NCBI RefSeq assembly: GCF_014651595.1
Contig: NZ_BMXE01000006.1
Span: 246,347-310,346 of the forward strand
Reading direction: 5' to 3'
DNA from: Pseudovibrio japonicus
GTDB taxonomy: Bacteria; Pseudomonadota; Alphaproteobacteria; Rhizobiales; Stappiaceae
DNA length: 64,000 bases
The notes beneath the pieces are model-generated. The model searched no databases, was not told the DNA's origin, and saw only the letters and a program-made list of their open reading frames with translations. Every line of letters begins with the position of its first letter. Position 1 is the stretch's first letter. The position numbers and the translations under genes are program-made. This document shows positions 45,441-53,745 of the stretch, one piece after another.

Positions 45441-46447
45441 TTGCGCTGGCAGCCTCGCTGTTTTCAGCCAGTGCATTCGAGATTGAGCAACACAAGGTCT
45501 TTCCTGCCCAACAGGAAAGCGCGCGGCTGCGCATCATCTCCAACTCCGACATTGATATCTTCGCCCCCATGGTGGAGGCCTTCCAACGCAAATACCCCGG
45601 TGTTTCCGTTGACTACACGGTGGTCAGCAGCACGGAGTTGATGACGGCACTCTATGAGGAAAATCAGGTATTTGACGTGGCGATTTCCTCCGCCATGGAC
45701 CTGCAGGTGAAACTGGCTAATGACGGATTTACCCGCCCCCACAGCTCACCGGTCGCTATCCTGATGCCCGACTGGGCCCGCTGGCGTGACCACGTCTTCG
45801 CCTTCACGCAGGAACCAGCCTCCGTGGTCTATTCCAAAGCCGCCTTCGCCGGACTGGACGTACCAACATCACGGCAGAGCCTGATCGCAACCCTGCGCAA
45901 CCATCCGGACCGCTTTCAGGACAAGGTGGGCACCTACGACATTCGCGAAAGCGGCCTTGGTTTTCTGTTTGCCACGCAGGATGCGCGCACCTCAGACACG
46001 TTCTGGCGTCTCAACGAAGTGATGGGCAGCCTCAACGCCAAGCTCTACTGCTGTTCGGCTGACATGATTTCCGACGTCACCACCGGAAAGCTGGCGATGG
46101 CTTATAATGTGCTCGGCTCCTACGCGCTGGCCCGCGCGGCCAAAGACCCTGATATCGGCATCCTGCATCTGGAAGATTTCACCACCCTCATGCTGCGCTC
46201 TGCCATTATTCCGGTAGGAGCAGAGCAGCCGGAGATTGCGGGCACTTTCATCGATCACCTCATCATGTCTTACTGGAGTGAGGAGGGGTCCGATTACTAC
46301 CCCTATCCCAAGCTGGATCGCAGTGAAGTTGCGCCTAACATGTCCCAGCGCGCCATCCGTCTTGGGCCCGGCTTGCTGGTGTTTCAGGACAATCTAAAGC
46401 GCCAGCATTTCCTGCGCGCATGGCAAAACGCCATTATTCAGCGCTAA
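45410..46447 (+). CDS. Periplasmic binding protein linked to two-component system
   Basis: This 345-residue secreted binding protein has a signal peptide (ILLLPTVLIALAASLFSASAFE) and a fold like AfuA/iron- or carboxylate-type ABC substrate-binding proteins. Features include LRIISNSDIDIFAPMVEAFQRKYPGVSVDY, the FDVAISSAMDLQVKLANDG hinge segment, VYSKAAFAGL, and the C-terminal WSEEGSDYY. No ABC permease or ATPase is encoded here. The gene overlaps the histidine kinase by 31 bp, so it is more likely an accessory sensor for that kinase than a transport receptor. The ligand is unknown. Confidence 0.85.
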   Translation: MRILLLPTVLIALAASLFSASAFEIEQHKVFPAQQESARLRIISNSDIDIFAPMVEAFQRKYPGVSVDYTVVSSTELMTALYEENQVFDVAISSAMDLQVKLANDGFTRPHSSPVAILMPDWARWRDHVFAFTQEPASVVYSKAAFAGLDVPTSRQSLIATLRNHPDRFQDKVGTYDIRESGLGFLFATQDARTSDTFWRLNEVMGSLNAKLYCCSADMISDVTTGKLAMAYNVLGSYALARAAKDPDIGILHLEDFTTLMLRSAIIPVGAEQPEIAGTFIDHLIMSYWSEEGSDYYPYPKLDRSEVAPNMSQRAIRLGPGLLVFQDNLKRQHFLRAWQNAIIQR

Positions 46448-46592
46448 GCAGCAGAGATGTTGTAGATACCTGCGCCCATCAGAGTTGATGGACAGCTTTG
46501 CACGGGGCAGAGCCGTGTCTTTTAGGAGACATCAGGCAACACTTGGATGAAACGGAGACCATTAAGTCTGGTCCCGCTGGTTTTCTTTAGTT

Positions 46593-46621
46593 TAATACTG
46601 GCGCCGCCTTCGCCAGTATTA
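46593..46621 (+). other. Leader hairpin upstream of hydrolase gene
   Basis: TAATACTGGCG pairs with CGCCAGTATTA (11-bp perfect stem, 7-nt loop) 30 bp before the hydrolase ATG, without a T run. It may terminate the upstream operon weakly or affect mRNA stability. Confidence 0.45.
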
Positions 46622-46651
46622 CTGAAGAACCTTTCATTTTAGGATAAGCCA

Positions 46652-47419
46652 ATGAAAAACAAAAGACTATTCCTCCTGCACGGCGCACCCGGTCACTCTG
46701 GCATATGGGGCCCGGTACTCGACCTGCTGCCCAACGATCTGGAAGTGATTTGCCCCACGCTTGAATGGTTCGGGCCCGAAGACTGGAAACGCCCCGGCGA
46801 GGAATTTTCAACGGAGGCACATAGCGAGCAGATCTGTAATCTCCTGAAGGAACACCCCAAGGGCGACAATTACGTTGCGGCGTGGTCCTACTCGACCCAT
46901 CCGGTGCTGCTCGCCCTGATCAAGCATCCGGAACTCATTGCCGCGGCTCTGCTGTATGAACCGGGATTGCCAACCTATCTGGATACGCAGGAGGAAATTG
47001 ACCGCTTCCAACACTCCGCCGCGCATGGTTTTACGCCAATCATTTCTGCCATGCAGGAGCAGGGCGCAGCTGCAGCGGTGAGAGCCTTGTTTGACAGTTC
47101 TGGCGGCGTAGGATGTTTTGAGAGCATGAGCGAAGAACGGCAGGCGCTTTATCTGCAAAGTGAACGAATGATGCCGTTACTGCTGGGAGGCGGGCAACAC
47201 CCGACAAACATTCAAAGCGCAGATCTGAAGCGGATCAAGACGCCGGTGACGGTTATTCTGGGAGACCGAAGCCCGGACCATTTCGCCATCCCGTCACGAA
47301 AAGTCGCGGCCACAGTCGCAAATGGACATCTTCGGATGCAAGAAAACTGTGACCATATGATGCCAGAAAAAGACCCGGCGCGTTTTGCCCGTCTTCTGAG
47401 GGAGTGGCTGGAGGTTTAA
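46652..47419 (+). CDS. Alpha/beta hydrolase with degenerate nucleophile elbow
   Basis: This is a 255-residue alpha/beta hydrolase fold protein. The oxyanion strand LFLLHGAPGHSGIWGPVLDL is followed by NYVAAWSYSTHPVLLAL, where the nucleophile serine sits in AWSYS and both flanking glycines of the usual GxSxG are missing. A C-terminal Asp and His are likely in VILGDRSPDHFA and NCDHMMPEKDP. No signal peptide is seen. It stands alone between an operon and the convergent autotransporter. Substrate and activity are unknown. Confidence 0.7.
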   Translation: MKNKRLFLLHGAPGHSGIWGPVLDLLPNDLEVICPTLEWFGPEDWKRPGEEFSTEAHSEQICNLLKEHPKGDNYVAAWSYSTHPVLLALIKHPELIAAALLYEPGLPTYLDTQEEIDRFQHSAAHGFTPIISAMQEQGAAAAVRALFDSSGGVGCFESMSEERQALYLQSERMMPLLLGGGQHPTNIQSADLKRIKTPVTVILGDRSPDHFAIPSRKVAATVANGHLRMQENCDHMMPEKDPARFARLLREWLEV

Positions 47420-47466
47420 CCAGCCCTAGTAGAAGGCGGTCCGTTTGGCGGGCTTCACAGCAAAAA

Positions 47467-47491
47467 GGGGCAGATCATGACGATCTGCCCC
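47467..47491. terminator. Bidirectional terminator between convergent genes
   Basis: GGGGCAGATC pairs with GATCTGCCCC (10 bp, 5-nt loop). The minus strand has a run of T residues after the stem, serving the HAF autotransporter gene. The plus strand serves the hydrolase gene. Confidence 0.85.
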
Positions 47492-47551
47492 TCATTCTTT
47501 GCCGCACCTGCCATGTCATGACGCCAGGCGCGATAGTGGCAATGCGATCCG

Positions 47552-50500
47552 TTAGAACGTGACGGAGTACTTCAGCTTGGAAGCCTTCGTCCAGTCATTG
47601 TCGTAGGTCGGGCTTTCAATCTGCGAGATCCACTCAATCCGTTGGGATGGGCTGAAGTCATAGCCAAGACCAAACAGAGCATGGGCCCGCACGCTGCGAC
47701 GGTCTTCGCTGCTGTCAAAGCTTACCGCAGTGTCCTCTACCAGATCGATCGCGCCGTTGAGCATTGTACCGTCCGTATAGACATCCACATCAGCACCGAC
47801 GCCCCCATACATGGTGAAGCCATTGCCCCATGAATGCTCTGCGTTTAGGCCAGCAGTGACCACTGTCGCAGTATACGTCATGGAGTCAAAGTACAGTGCA
47901 GTATCCAGATCATGAGCTTCTGTGTAGTCGCTCACTTTCGTGCGCTCGTAATACACACCTGCATACGGGCTAAAGGTGGTGTTATCGCTATACGCAAAGT
48001 CATAACGCAGCGTTGCGCCGAACCCTGCACTGTCGATCTCAATGTCATCAGAACCAATCTGAACATTGGACAGACCTACACCACGCTTGATGTCATAGGT
48101 GGAGCGTGCATACGCACCATCCAACCGCAAACCAAACTGACCACGACCAACGGACAGCAGATCCAGATCCAGATAACTGCTGAAACCATAGCCCAGACCG
48201 CGTTCAGTTGTATCACTGATGCGCTCGTCACTTAGCACAGCCACAGAACCACCGAAGGTGATGCCGTCAGAAACTCTGATGGAGCTGGCCAAAGTAGCTG
48301 CATAGTTTCCATCATTTTCCTGCCACAGCCCAGTGCCGCCGACGCTAAAGCCAAACTGCTGGTCAGAGCCCAGTCTCACCACATTGCCGCGTAGTTCACG
48401 CTGCCAATAGTTGGTCCGTGCCAAAGCCTGCTGGATTTCAGCAGCAGTTTTAGCAACCGATACCTGAATATGATCCAGATCCTGTATGCCTGACGAGTTG
48501 CCACCTGGTGAGATGCCACCGGTGTTGGAATCGTCGGTATCACCATCAGTCGGTTCACCATCGGTTGGACCACCGTCAGTCGGGCCGCCATCTGTTGGGC
48601 CGCCATCTGTTGGACCACCGTCGGTCGGGCCGCCATCTGTTGGACCACCGTCGGTCGGTTCGCCGTCGGTCGGGCCGCCATCTGTTGGACCACCGTCGGT
48701 CGGTTCGCCGTCGGTCGGGCCGCCATCGGTTGGGCCGCCATCTGTCGGTTCACCATCGGTTGGACCACCATCCGTTGGACCGCCATCCGTTGGACCACCG
48801 TCGGTCGGGCCGCCATCTGTTGGACCACCGTCGGTCGGTTCGCCGTCGGTCGGGCCGCCATCTGTTGGACCACCGTCTGTCGGTTCGCCGTCGGTCGGGC
48901 CGCCATCGGTTGGGCCGCCATCTGTCGGTTCACCATCGGTTGGACCACCATCCGTTGGACCGCCATCCGTTGGACCGCCATCGGTTGGGCCGCCATCTGT
49001 TGGACCACCGTCAGTCGGGCCGCCATCGGTCGGCTCGCCGTCGGTTGGGCCGCCATCTGTTGGACCACCGTCGGTCGGTTCGCCGTCGGTCGGGCCGCCA
49101 TCTGTTGGACCACCGTCTGTCGGTTCACCATCGGTTGGACCACCATCCGTTGGACCGCCATCGGTCGGGCCGCCATCTGTTGGACCACCGTCGGTCGGTT
49201 CGCCGTCGGTTGGGCCGCCATCGGTCGGTTCACCATCGGTCGCGCCGCCATCTGTCGGTTCACCATCGGTCGGGCCGCCATCTGTTGGACCACCGTCAGT
49301 CGGGCCGCCATCCGTTGGGCCACCATCAGTCGGGTCGCCGTCGGTTGGACCACCATCCGTTGGGCCGCCATCTGTTGGACCACCGTCGGTCGGTTCGCCG
49401 TCGGTTGGGCCACCATCGGTCGGTTCACCACCGGTTGGGCCGCCATCCGTTGGACCACCATCGGTCGGTTCGCCGTCTGTCGGACCGCCATCAGATGGGT
49501 CGCCATCATCGGAGCTGCCGCCGTCGCTTGGGATAACATCCGGAGTGGTGACTTCCACTCTGGTACCATCGGCCAGTACAAGGTCTTTCTTGAAGATAAA
49601 GGCGTGGGTTTCGCCACTATCTGTGTCGGAGTAACCTACAACAACCGTTCCATCGTCACTAACGGATCGGGCCACAGATGTTCCGGTATTATCGCTTTTG
49701 AGGGTACCCAACTCTTCCATGTCACCATCGTCGCCAAACCCCTCAAACCAGCGGAACGCCTGTTCTTCGCCACTGTTTGTAGTTGCCTGCCCAACAATGA
49801 CGCTGCCATCGAAGTTCACATCCCACGCCGTGGATTCACCTGCGCCATCGGTTCGCAACGTACCCAGAGAAACCATTTCCGTCTCTCTGGTCCAACGAAA
49901 CGCGCGAAATTCATTCGTTCGTGTTCCGCCATCGAAAGTTGAGCCACCGACAACTGTACTCCCATCAGCACTGATGCTATAGGCCTCAGAAACTCTGGCA
50001 TTCTCCGGGTCCGCTTCCAGGGTCCCCAGATCCTCCATCTCGTCGGTGCTCTCATCCCAAAGGAACGCATGTTTACTTTCATCGGTATTAGCAAACCCAA
50101 CGACTTTGCTGCCATCCGCACTGACATCATAGGCCTTAGAGTAGCCGTCGCCAGTGGTTACCAGCGTTCCAAGGTCTTGCATACCGCCGTCTTCAGTCCA
50201 TCGGAAGGCATGATAATACCAGCTGTTACCCGTATCAGAGTACCCTACAATTGTGCTTCCATCATCGCTGATGTTATAGGCTTCCGAGTTACTGAAGCTG
50301 TTGACTGACAGCGTGCCCAGTGACTCCATGCCACCATCTACAGTCCAGCGGAAGGCATGGTAGTGGTAGTTGTAGTCGGTGTCAGCAACGCCTACGACCA
50401 CTTTTCCATCGGCGCTGACGCCATATGCCTCAGAACGGCCACTATTGATTGTTCTTTCGGTACTCATATCGTTTTTGCGTAAGGTACCGAGATCTTGCAT

Positions 50501-50782
50501 GCCCCCGTCTTCCGTCCGACGAAAGGCGCGACGGTAGATGTCACCGGTGGAATAGGTTGACCCGATGACGACGCTACCATCCGCGCTGACGTCATACGCC
50601 TTGGATTCACCCCGGACCCACGCGTTTTGTGGATCGTCTTGATTGCTGGTAGCGGCGTCTTCTTTCTCCACTAAGGAGAATTCTTGCGCCTGGGATATTG
50701 ATGTTAAGAGAGACAGTACTAAGACTGATACACCTGTACTAAATACAGATCTCCTGTGTCTTAATATACTTGATTGCAGCAT
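47552..50782 (-). CDS. HAF-repeat autotransporter with Thr-Asp-Gly-Pro linker
   Basis: This very large secreted surface protein has about 1,076 residues from the ATG at 50782, chosen because it gives a good signal peptide (RHRRSVFSTGVSVLVLSLLTSISQAQ). The frame extends to 50848. The passenger begins with seven HAF-type repeats (about residues 60-400) such as YDVSADGSVVIG and HAFRWTVDGGMESLGTL. It continues into a long linker of TDGGP/TDGEP pentapeptides (about 400-760). A C-terminal autotransporter barrel follows (about 800-1076), ending in SYVTF-like LKYSVTF with Phe. The HAF domain could be a beta-propeller-like module and the linker an extended stalk. Its function is probably adhesion, which is inference. 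Downstream is a bidirectional terminator. Confidence 0.85.
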   Translation of the reverse strand: MLQSSILRHRRSVFSTGVSVLVLSLLTSISQAQEFSLVEKEDAATSNQDDPQNAWVRGESKAYDVSADGSVVIGSTYSTGDIYRRAFRRTEDGGMQDLGTLRKNDMSTERTINSGRSEAYGVSADGKVVVGVADTDYNYHYHAFRWTVDGGMESLGTLSVNSFSNSEAYNISDDGSTIVGYSDTGNSWYYHAFRWTEDGGMQDLGTLVTTGDGYSKAYDVSADGSKVVGFANTDESKHAFLWDESTDEMEDLGTLEADPENARVSEAYSISADGSTVVGGSTFDGGTRTNEFRAFRWTRETEMVSLGTLRTDGAGESTAWDVNFDGSVIVGQATTNSGEEQAFRWFEGFGDDGDMEELGTLKSDNTGTSVARSVSDDGTVVVGYSDTDSGETHAFIFKKDLVLADGTRVEVTTPDVIPSDGGSSDDGDPSDGGPTDGEPTDGGPTDGGPTGGEPTDGGPTDGEPTDGGPTDGGPTDGGPTDGDPTDGGPTDGGPTDGGPTDGGPTDGEPTDGGATDGEPTDGGPTDGEPTDGGPTDGGPTDGGPTDGGPTDGEPTDGGPTDGGPTDGEPTDGGPTDGGPTDGEPTDGGPTDGGPTDGGPTDGGPTDGGPTDGGPTDGEPTDGGPTDGGPTDGEPTDGGPTDGGPTDGEPTDGGPTDGGPTDGGPTDGGPTDGGPTDGEPTDGGPTDGGPTDGEPTDGGPTDGGPTDGEPTDGGPTDGGPTDGGPTDGGPTDGGPTDGGPTDGEPTDGDTDDSNTGGISPGGNSSGIQDLDHIQVSVAKTAAEIQQALARTNYWQRELRGNVVRLGSDQQFGFSVGGTGLWQENDGNYAATLASSIRVSDGITFGGSVAVLSDERISDTTERGLGYGFSSYLDLDLLSVGRGQFGLRLDGAYARSTYDIKRGVGLSNVQIGSDDIEIDSAGFGATLRYDFAYSDNTTFSPYAGVYYERTKVSDYTEAHDLDTALYFDSMTYTATVVTAGLNAEHSWGNGFTMYGGVGADVDVYTDGTMLNGAIDLVEDTAVSFDSSEDRRSVRAHALFGLGYDFSPSQRIEWISQIESPTYDNDWTKASKLKYSVTF
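48540..49503 (-). repeat. TDGGP/TDGEP pentapeptide tandem array with 180-bp higher-order unit
   Basis: A 15-bp repeat with about 60 copies encodes Thr-Asp-Gly-Gly/Glu-Pro in the linker of the HAF autotransporter. The block 48661-48780 recurs at 48841-48960 (offset 180 bp) with one mismatch in 120 bp, showing a recent multi-unit duplication. All frames on both strands stay open, which produces spurious long frames here. Confidence 0.9.
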
Positions 50783-50848
50783 AATACTTTTTAACCCCCG
50801 AAGATCTAATGTATTCGACAGGCTACTCTTAGGTAAAGAGCGACCCAT

Positions 50849-51538
50849 AAGATCGCAAGCGAACTTATCGATAAAAAGATCTCTATTTTTCCTGCTATTT
50901 ACTATAGCAACTATGTCGCGTAGCTATTGAACGCTGGGATTGCAATCGGGCGTTAACCATTTTTAACTAAAATCCAAGATATATCACAGGCATTGCAAAC
51001 TCTGATTGTACTTCTGAGTCTTTTTGCACCTGACGCAATTTTTGCGCGAATTCGAGATTGCTAATTGAGAACGAAAACCGCCATAAAGACACCATAAAGC
51101 CGCCATAATCCGGGCTTTTTGCAGGGTGGGACGCCCGATCCGAATCAAAAAAGGAAAGCCGATCCAACCACGCTATTTCGCGTTTATCTGTGAACCGGAT
51201 GACAGTCGATTATCGCTGGTGGGGAGATGAGCGCAACTTATAGTTGCAGTTAACCGTCTGCGATCACAACGCATCATAAAACGTGCTGCACTCTACGGTG
51301 CAGCAACCTATTCTCGAAGGGATTTAGCCCCAATCAACTTCGATCAACAAGCGCTCAGCACTGCTAGGAAATAATTGAATAAAATTCAACTGTTCCCTGA
51401 AAGATGTCAATAAGACTATCTTCACGGTTCCCTTTTCAGATGGCTTTTTGTAAGCCATGAGCTTGTGGCATACGTATTATTTCTTGGACCACTCACCTCA
51501 GGTCCAGAGAGTATGAACTCAACGAAAGAAAGAGTCTT
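50849..51538. other. Intergenic region upstream of the HAF autotransporter and phosphatase
   Basis: I see no gene. The hairpin TGCTGCAC-TCTACG-GTGCAGCA (51284-51305) is strong but has no T run. The region carries the divergent promoters of the autotransporter and the acid phosphatase. Confidence 0.45.
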
Positions 51539-52315
51539 ATGAAACACCGTTTCCTCACCACCACGGTTCTCACCTGTCTGTCTGTTGGCATGTTCGCTCA
51601 GGCGGGTTCTGCGCAAGAAGCTTCTGCAAACGAATGCTCTGTTGCTGAATTCGCAATGGGTCTGCGTTACCAGCAGCAATCTGCTGAGGTCCGTGCGCTC
51701 CAGCGTCAGGCCTATAACATTGCCACGCAGAAGTTGGCTGAGGCGGTCGAAAAAGCTGAGGATCCGTCCAAACTGGCTGTGGTTTCCGATCTGGACGAAA
51801 CAGTGATTGATAACTCCGCGCTGCTGGCGCGCGATCTGGCAAACTGCCACACATACGATGCTTGGGACACATGGCTTCCATGGGAACGTGACGGCGAGCC
51901 GAACCTGATCCCAGGTGCAAAAGAATTCCTCAACTACGCTGATGAGCTGGGCGTTTCCATTCGCTACATCTCTGACCGTTCTGATGAGCAGAAAACTTAC
52001 ACCATGGAAACGCTGAGCGAGCTGGGCTTGCCGCAGATCACCCCTGAAACCGTTCTTCTGCTGGGTCCTCCGAAGACCGAGCGCCGCGCTCTTGTGAGCG
52101 AAGATCACCAGATCGTTCTGATGCTGGGCGATACCCTGCATGACTTCGACGGCGGTTTCCGCAAGACCCCTCTGGATCACCAGAGATCATTGGTAGAAGA
52201 CAATGCTGCGAAATGGGGTACCGAGTGGATCGTATTCCCGAACGCCACTTACGGCACATGGTCTGAAGCTCCCCTGACCGAATGGGAAGACGAAGTCATC
52301 ATCGAAGAGTGGTAA
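51539..52315 (+). CDS. Secreted HAD-type acid phosphatase (class C / e(P4)-like)
   Basis: This periplasmic or outer-membrane-associated phosphatase of 258 residues has a signal peptide (KHRFLTTTVLTCLSVGMFAQAGSA, cut before QE). The HAD catalytic motif is VVSDLDETVIDNS with nucleophile Asp and acid Asp. Motif II is RYISDRSDEQ and motif IV includes LMLGDTLHDFDGG with the metal-binding Asp residues. Class C acid phosphatases release phosphate from nucleotides and organic phosphates. No lipobox cysteine is seen, unlike the lipoprotein e(P4) itself. It ends at a strong terminator. Confidence 0.93.
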   Translation: MKHRFLTTTVLTCLSVGMFAQAGSAQEASANECSVAEFAMGLRYQQQSAEVRALQRQAYNIATQKLAEAVEKAEDPSKLAVVSDLDETVIDNSALLARDLANCHTYDAWDTWLPWERDGEPNLIPGAKEFLNYADELGVSIRYISDRSDEQKTYTMETLSELGLPQITPETVLLLGPPKTERRALVSEDHQIVLMLGDTLHDFDGGFRKTPLDHQRSLVEDNAAKWGTEWIVFPNATYGTWSEAPLTEWEDEVIIEEW

Positions 52316-52480
52316 GAAACACCGCTTAATCTTCCTCAAGACCACTGAGTGGATTTAAGGAAGGCTGGTTGGGCTGCAAAGCCCAGCCAACGCGCTTTAT
52401 AGTGATGTCAGCAATCAACGCTTTTAGGTCCAAGACGGATCAGTAGAGCCTTATGAATGACCTGACATCACTTGCCGCTG

Positions 52481-52511
52481 GCCAGCTTCCCACACGGAGC
52501 TGGCTTTTTTC
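52481..52511 (+). terminator. Rho-independent terminator
   Basis: GCCAGCT pairs with AGCTGGC, with CC/GG at the loop side, followed by six T residues. It ends the acid phosphatase transcript. Confidence 0.85.
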
Positions 52512-52622
52512 GTAACAGCAGGCAAGCCTGACGTGCGTACCCTAGTTTCCTCAGCACGGTTCACAACGCGACGGACTTAGGGACGGATCAGTAATCTGCT
52601 TGGAAGCTTTGTCTGGCGGGCT

Positions 52623-53249
52623 TTATGAGAAGACCATCATCACGGCCAACAGGAACATGACAATCGCGTTCAGTCTGTTGAGCACTTTCACGTTGCCGCT
52701 TTGCGACATGCGTCGGCCAATCCTGTCTCCGCCAAATGCGTAGAGCATCATGCAGAAGAATTCGATAGCCATGACGATTGTGATGATCAGCACGATCTGA
52801 AGCTGCAAAGGTGCGCTTTCAACGATGAAGACAGGCAAAAGCGCTGCAAACACCAGCCAAACCTTGGGGTTCAGAGTTGCTGTAAAGAAACCCTTGGCAA
52901 TCAGCTTCTTCCTGCAATTGGTCACGAATGACACGTCTTTGTCATTAGAAACCTCCCCGCTATGCCTCAGATAGCCATAGGCCATATAGCAAAGGAATGC
53001 AGCGCCCAGATACCTGACCAGCTCGTAGACAACAGGCGTATGCACCATAACCGCCGTCACCCCTGCCAGCGACAGGATCGCAGCCAACGCCACCCCAATA
53101 CATCCACCCAAAACGAACGGCAGGGCGCGGTTTATCCCATAGGACGCGCCAATGTTCATCGCGGCCAGCATATTCAATCCGGGTGAAACCGAGATCAGAA
53201 AGTATACCGGAAACAAAGAAAGCAGGAGTGAAAGGAAGACAGCAGCCAT
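52623..53249 (-). CDS. LysE family exporter
   Basis: This inner-membrane exporter of about 208 residues has six membrane segments and the LysE/RhtB opening SVSPGLNMLAAMNIGASYGINRALPFVLGG. FFTATLNPKVWLVFAALLPVF is the second hallmark. Members export amino acids such as lysine, homoserine or threonine. I chose the ATG at 53249 (MAAVFLS); the frame extends upstream to a GTG at 53273 with a weak ribosome site. It stands alone, so the substrate is unknown. Confidence 0.88.
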   Translation of the reverse strand: MAAVFLSLLLSLFPVYFLISVSPGLNMLAAMNIGASYGINRALPFVLGGCIGVALAAILSLAGVTAVMVHTPVVYELVRYLGAAFLCYMAYGYLRHSGEVSNDKDVSFVTNCRKKLIAKGFFTATLNPKVWLVFAALLPVFIVESAPLQLQIVLIITIVMAIEFFCMMLYAFGGDRIGRRMSQSGNVKVLNRLNAIVMFLLAVMMVFS

Positions 53250-53273
53250 TTTATTGGTTCTTTTCAATTGCAC

Positions 53274-53745
53274 TCGTGATCAGGCCAGTCTTACCTAAGT
53301 GTTAAACCCTAACAAACACCAATAAGACTCCTCGCAATTGTCTCTATCTGATGCCTTTACAAAAGAGCCTCAGCCGCACGCTCTCAATGCCTCGCGCAGA
53401 GCATCTTTTAGCCTTTTAAGTGACACAATATAACGGCCGCAAAGTCTTGCCTTTAGCCCTACCAACAACCGGAGTGTATCCTTATCCACTTTGCGTGATG
53501 GGCCCCAATGAAAGAGACCGCCTACGTATATGCCGCAAGAGACATCCGCTAATACAAGTAAAAACTGACCAACACCACCAACCACCATGTATAAGTCGGA
53601 AAATCATAGTATTTTCTACATCATAACTTCATCCATGAAGCATTAGCCAAGCTGTATTTCATGGATATAGATCTCGCAGGTACTCGGATAAACAGAATCT
53701 ATCAATGGCAATGCTTTCTTAGACGTTGAACCTAGGTGGTGTTTG
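53274..53745. other. Intergenic region between exporter and giant autotransporter
   Basis: I see no supported gene. Small open frames here lack ribosome sites. The region ends with AGGTGG six bases before the autotransporter ATG and probably carries its promoter. Confidence 0.45.

Noticed and set aside
48540..49503. Array of short direct repeats resembling CRISPR
   Set aside because: The repeats are contiguous 15-bp codon repeats in one protein, with no unique spacers and no cas genes.
48376..49634. Long open frames of 340-413 residues on both strands within the TDGxP region
   Set aside because: A 15-bp repeat without stops in any frame makes all six frames open; only the autotransporter frame has flanking domains and a signal peptide.
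53743..53745. TTG as the start of giant autotransporter 1
   Set aside because: The ATG immediately downstream is correctly spaced from AGGTGG, so the TTG is not needed.
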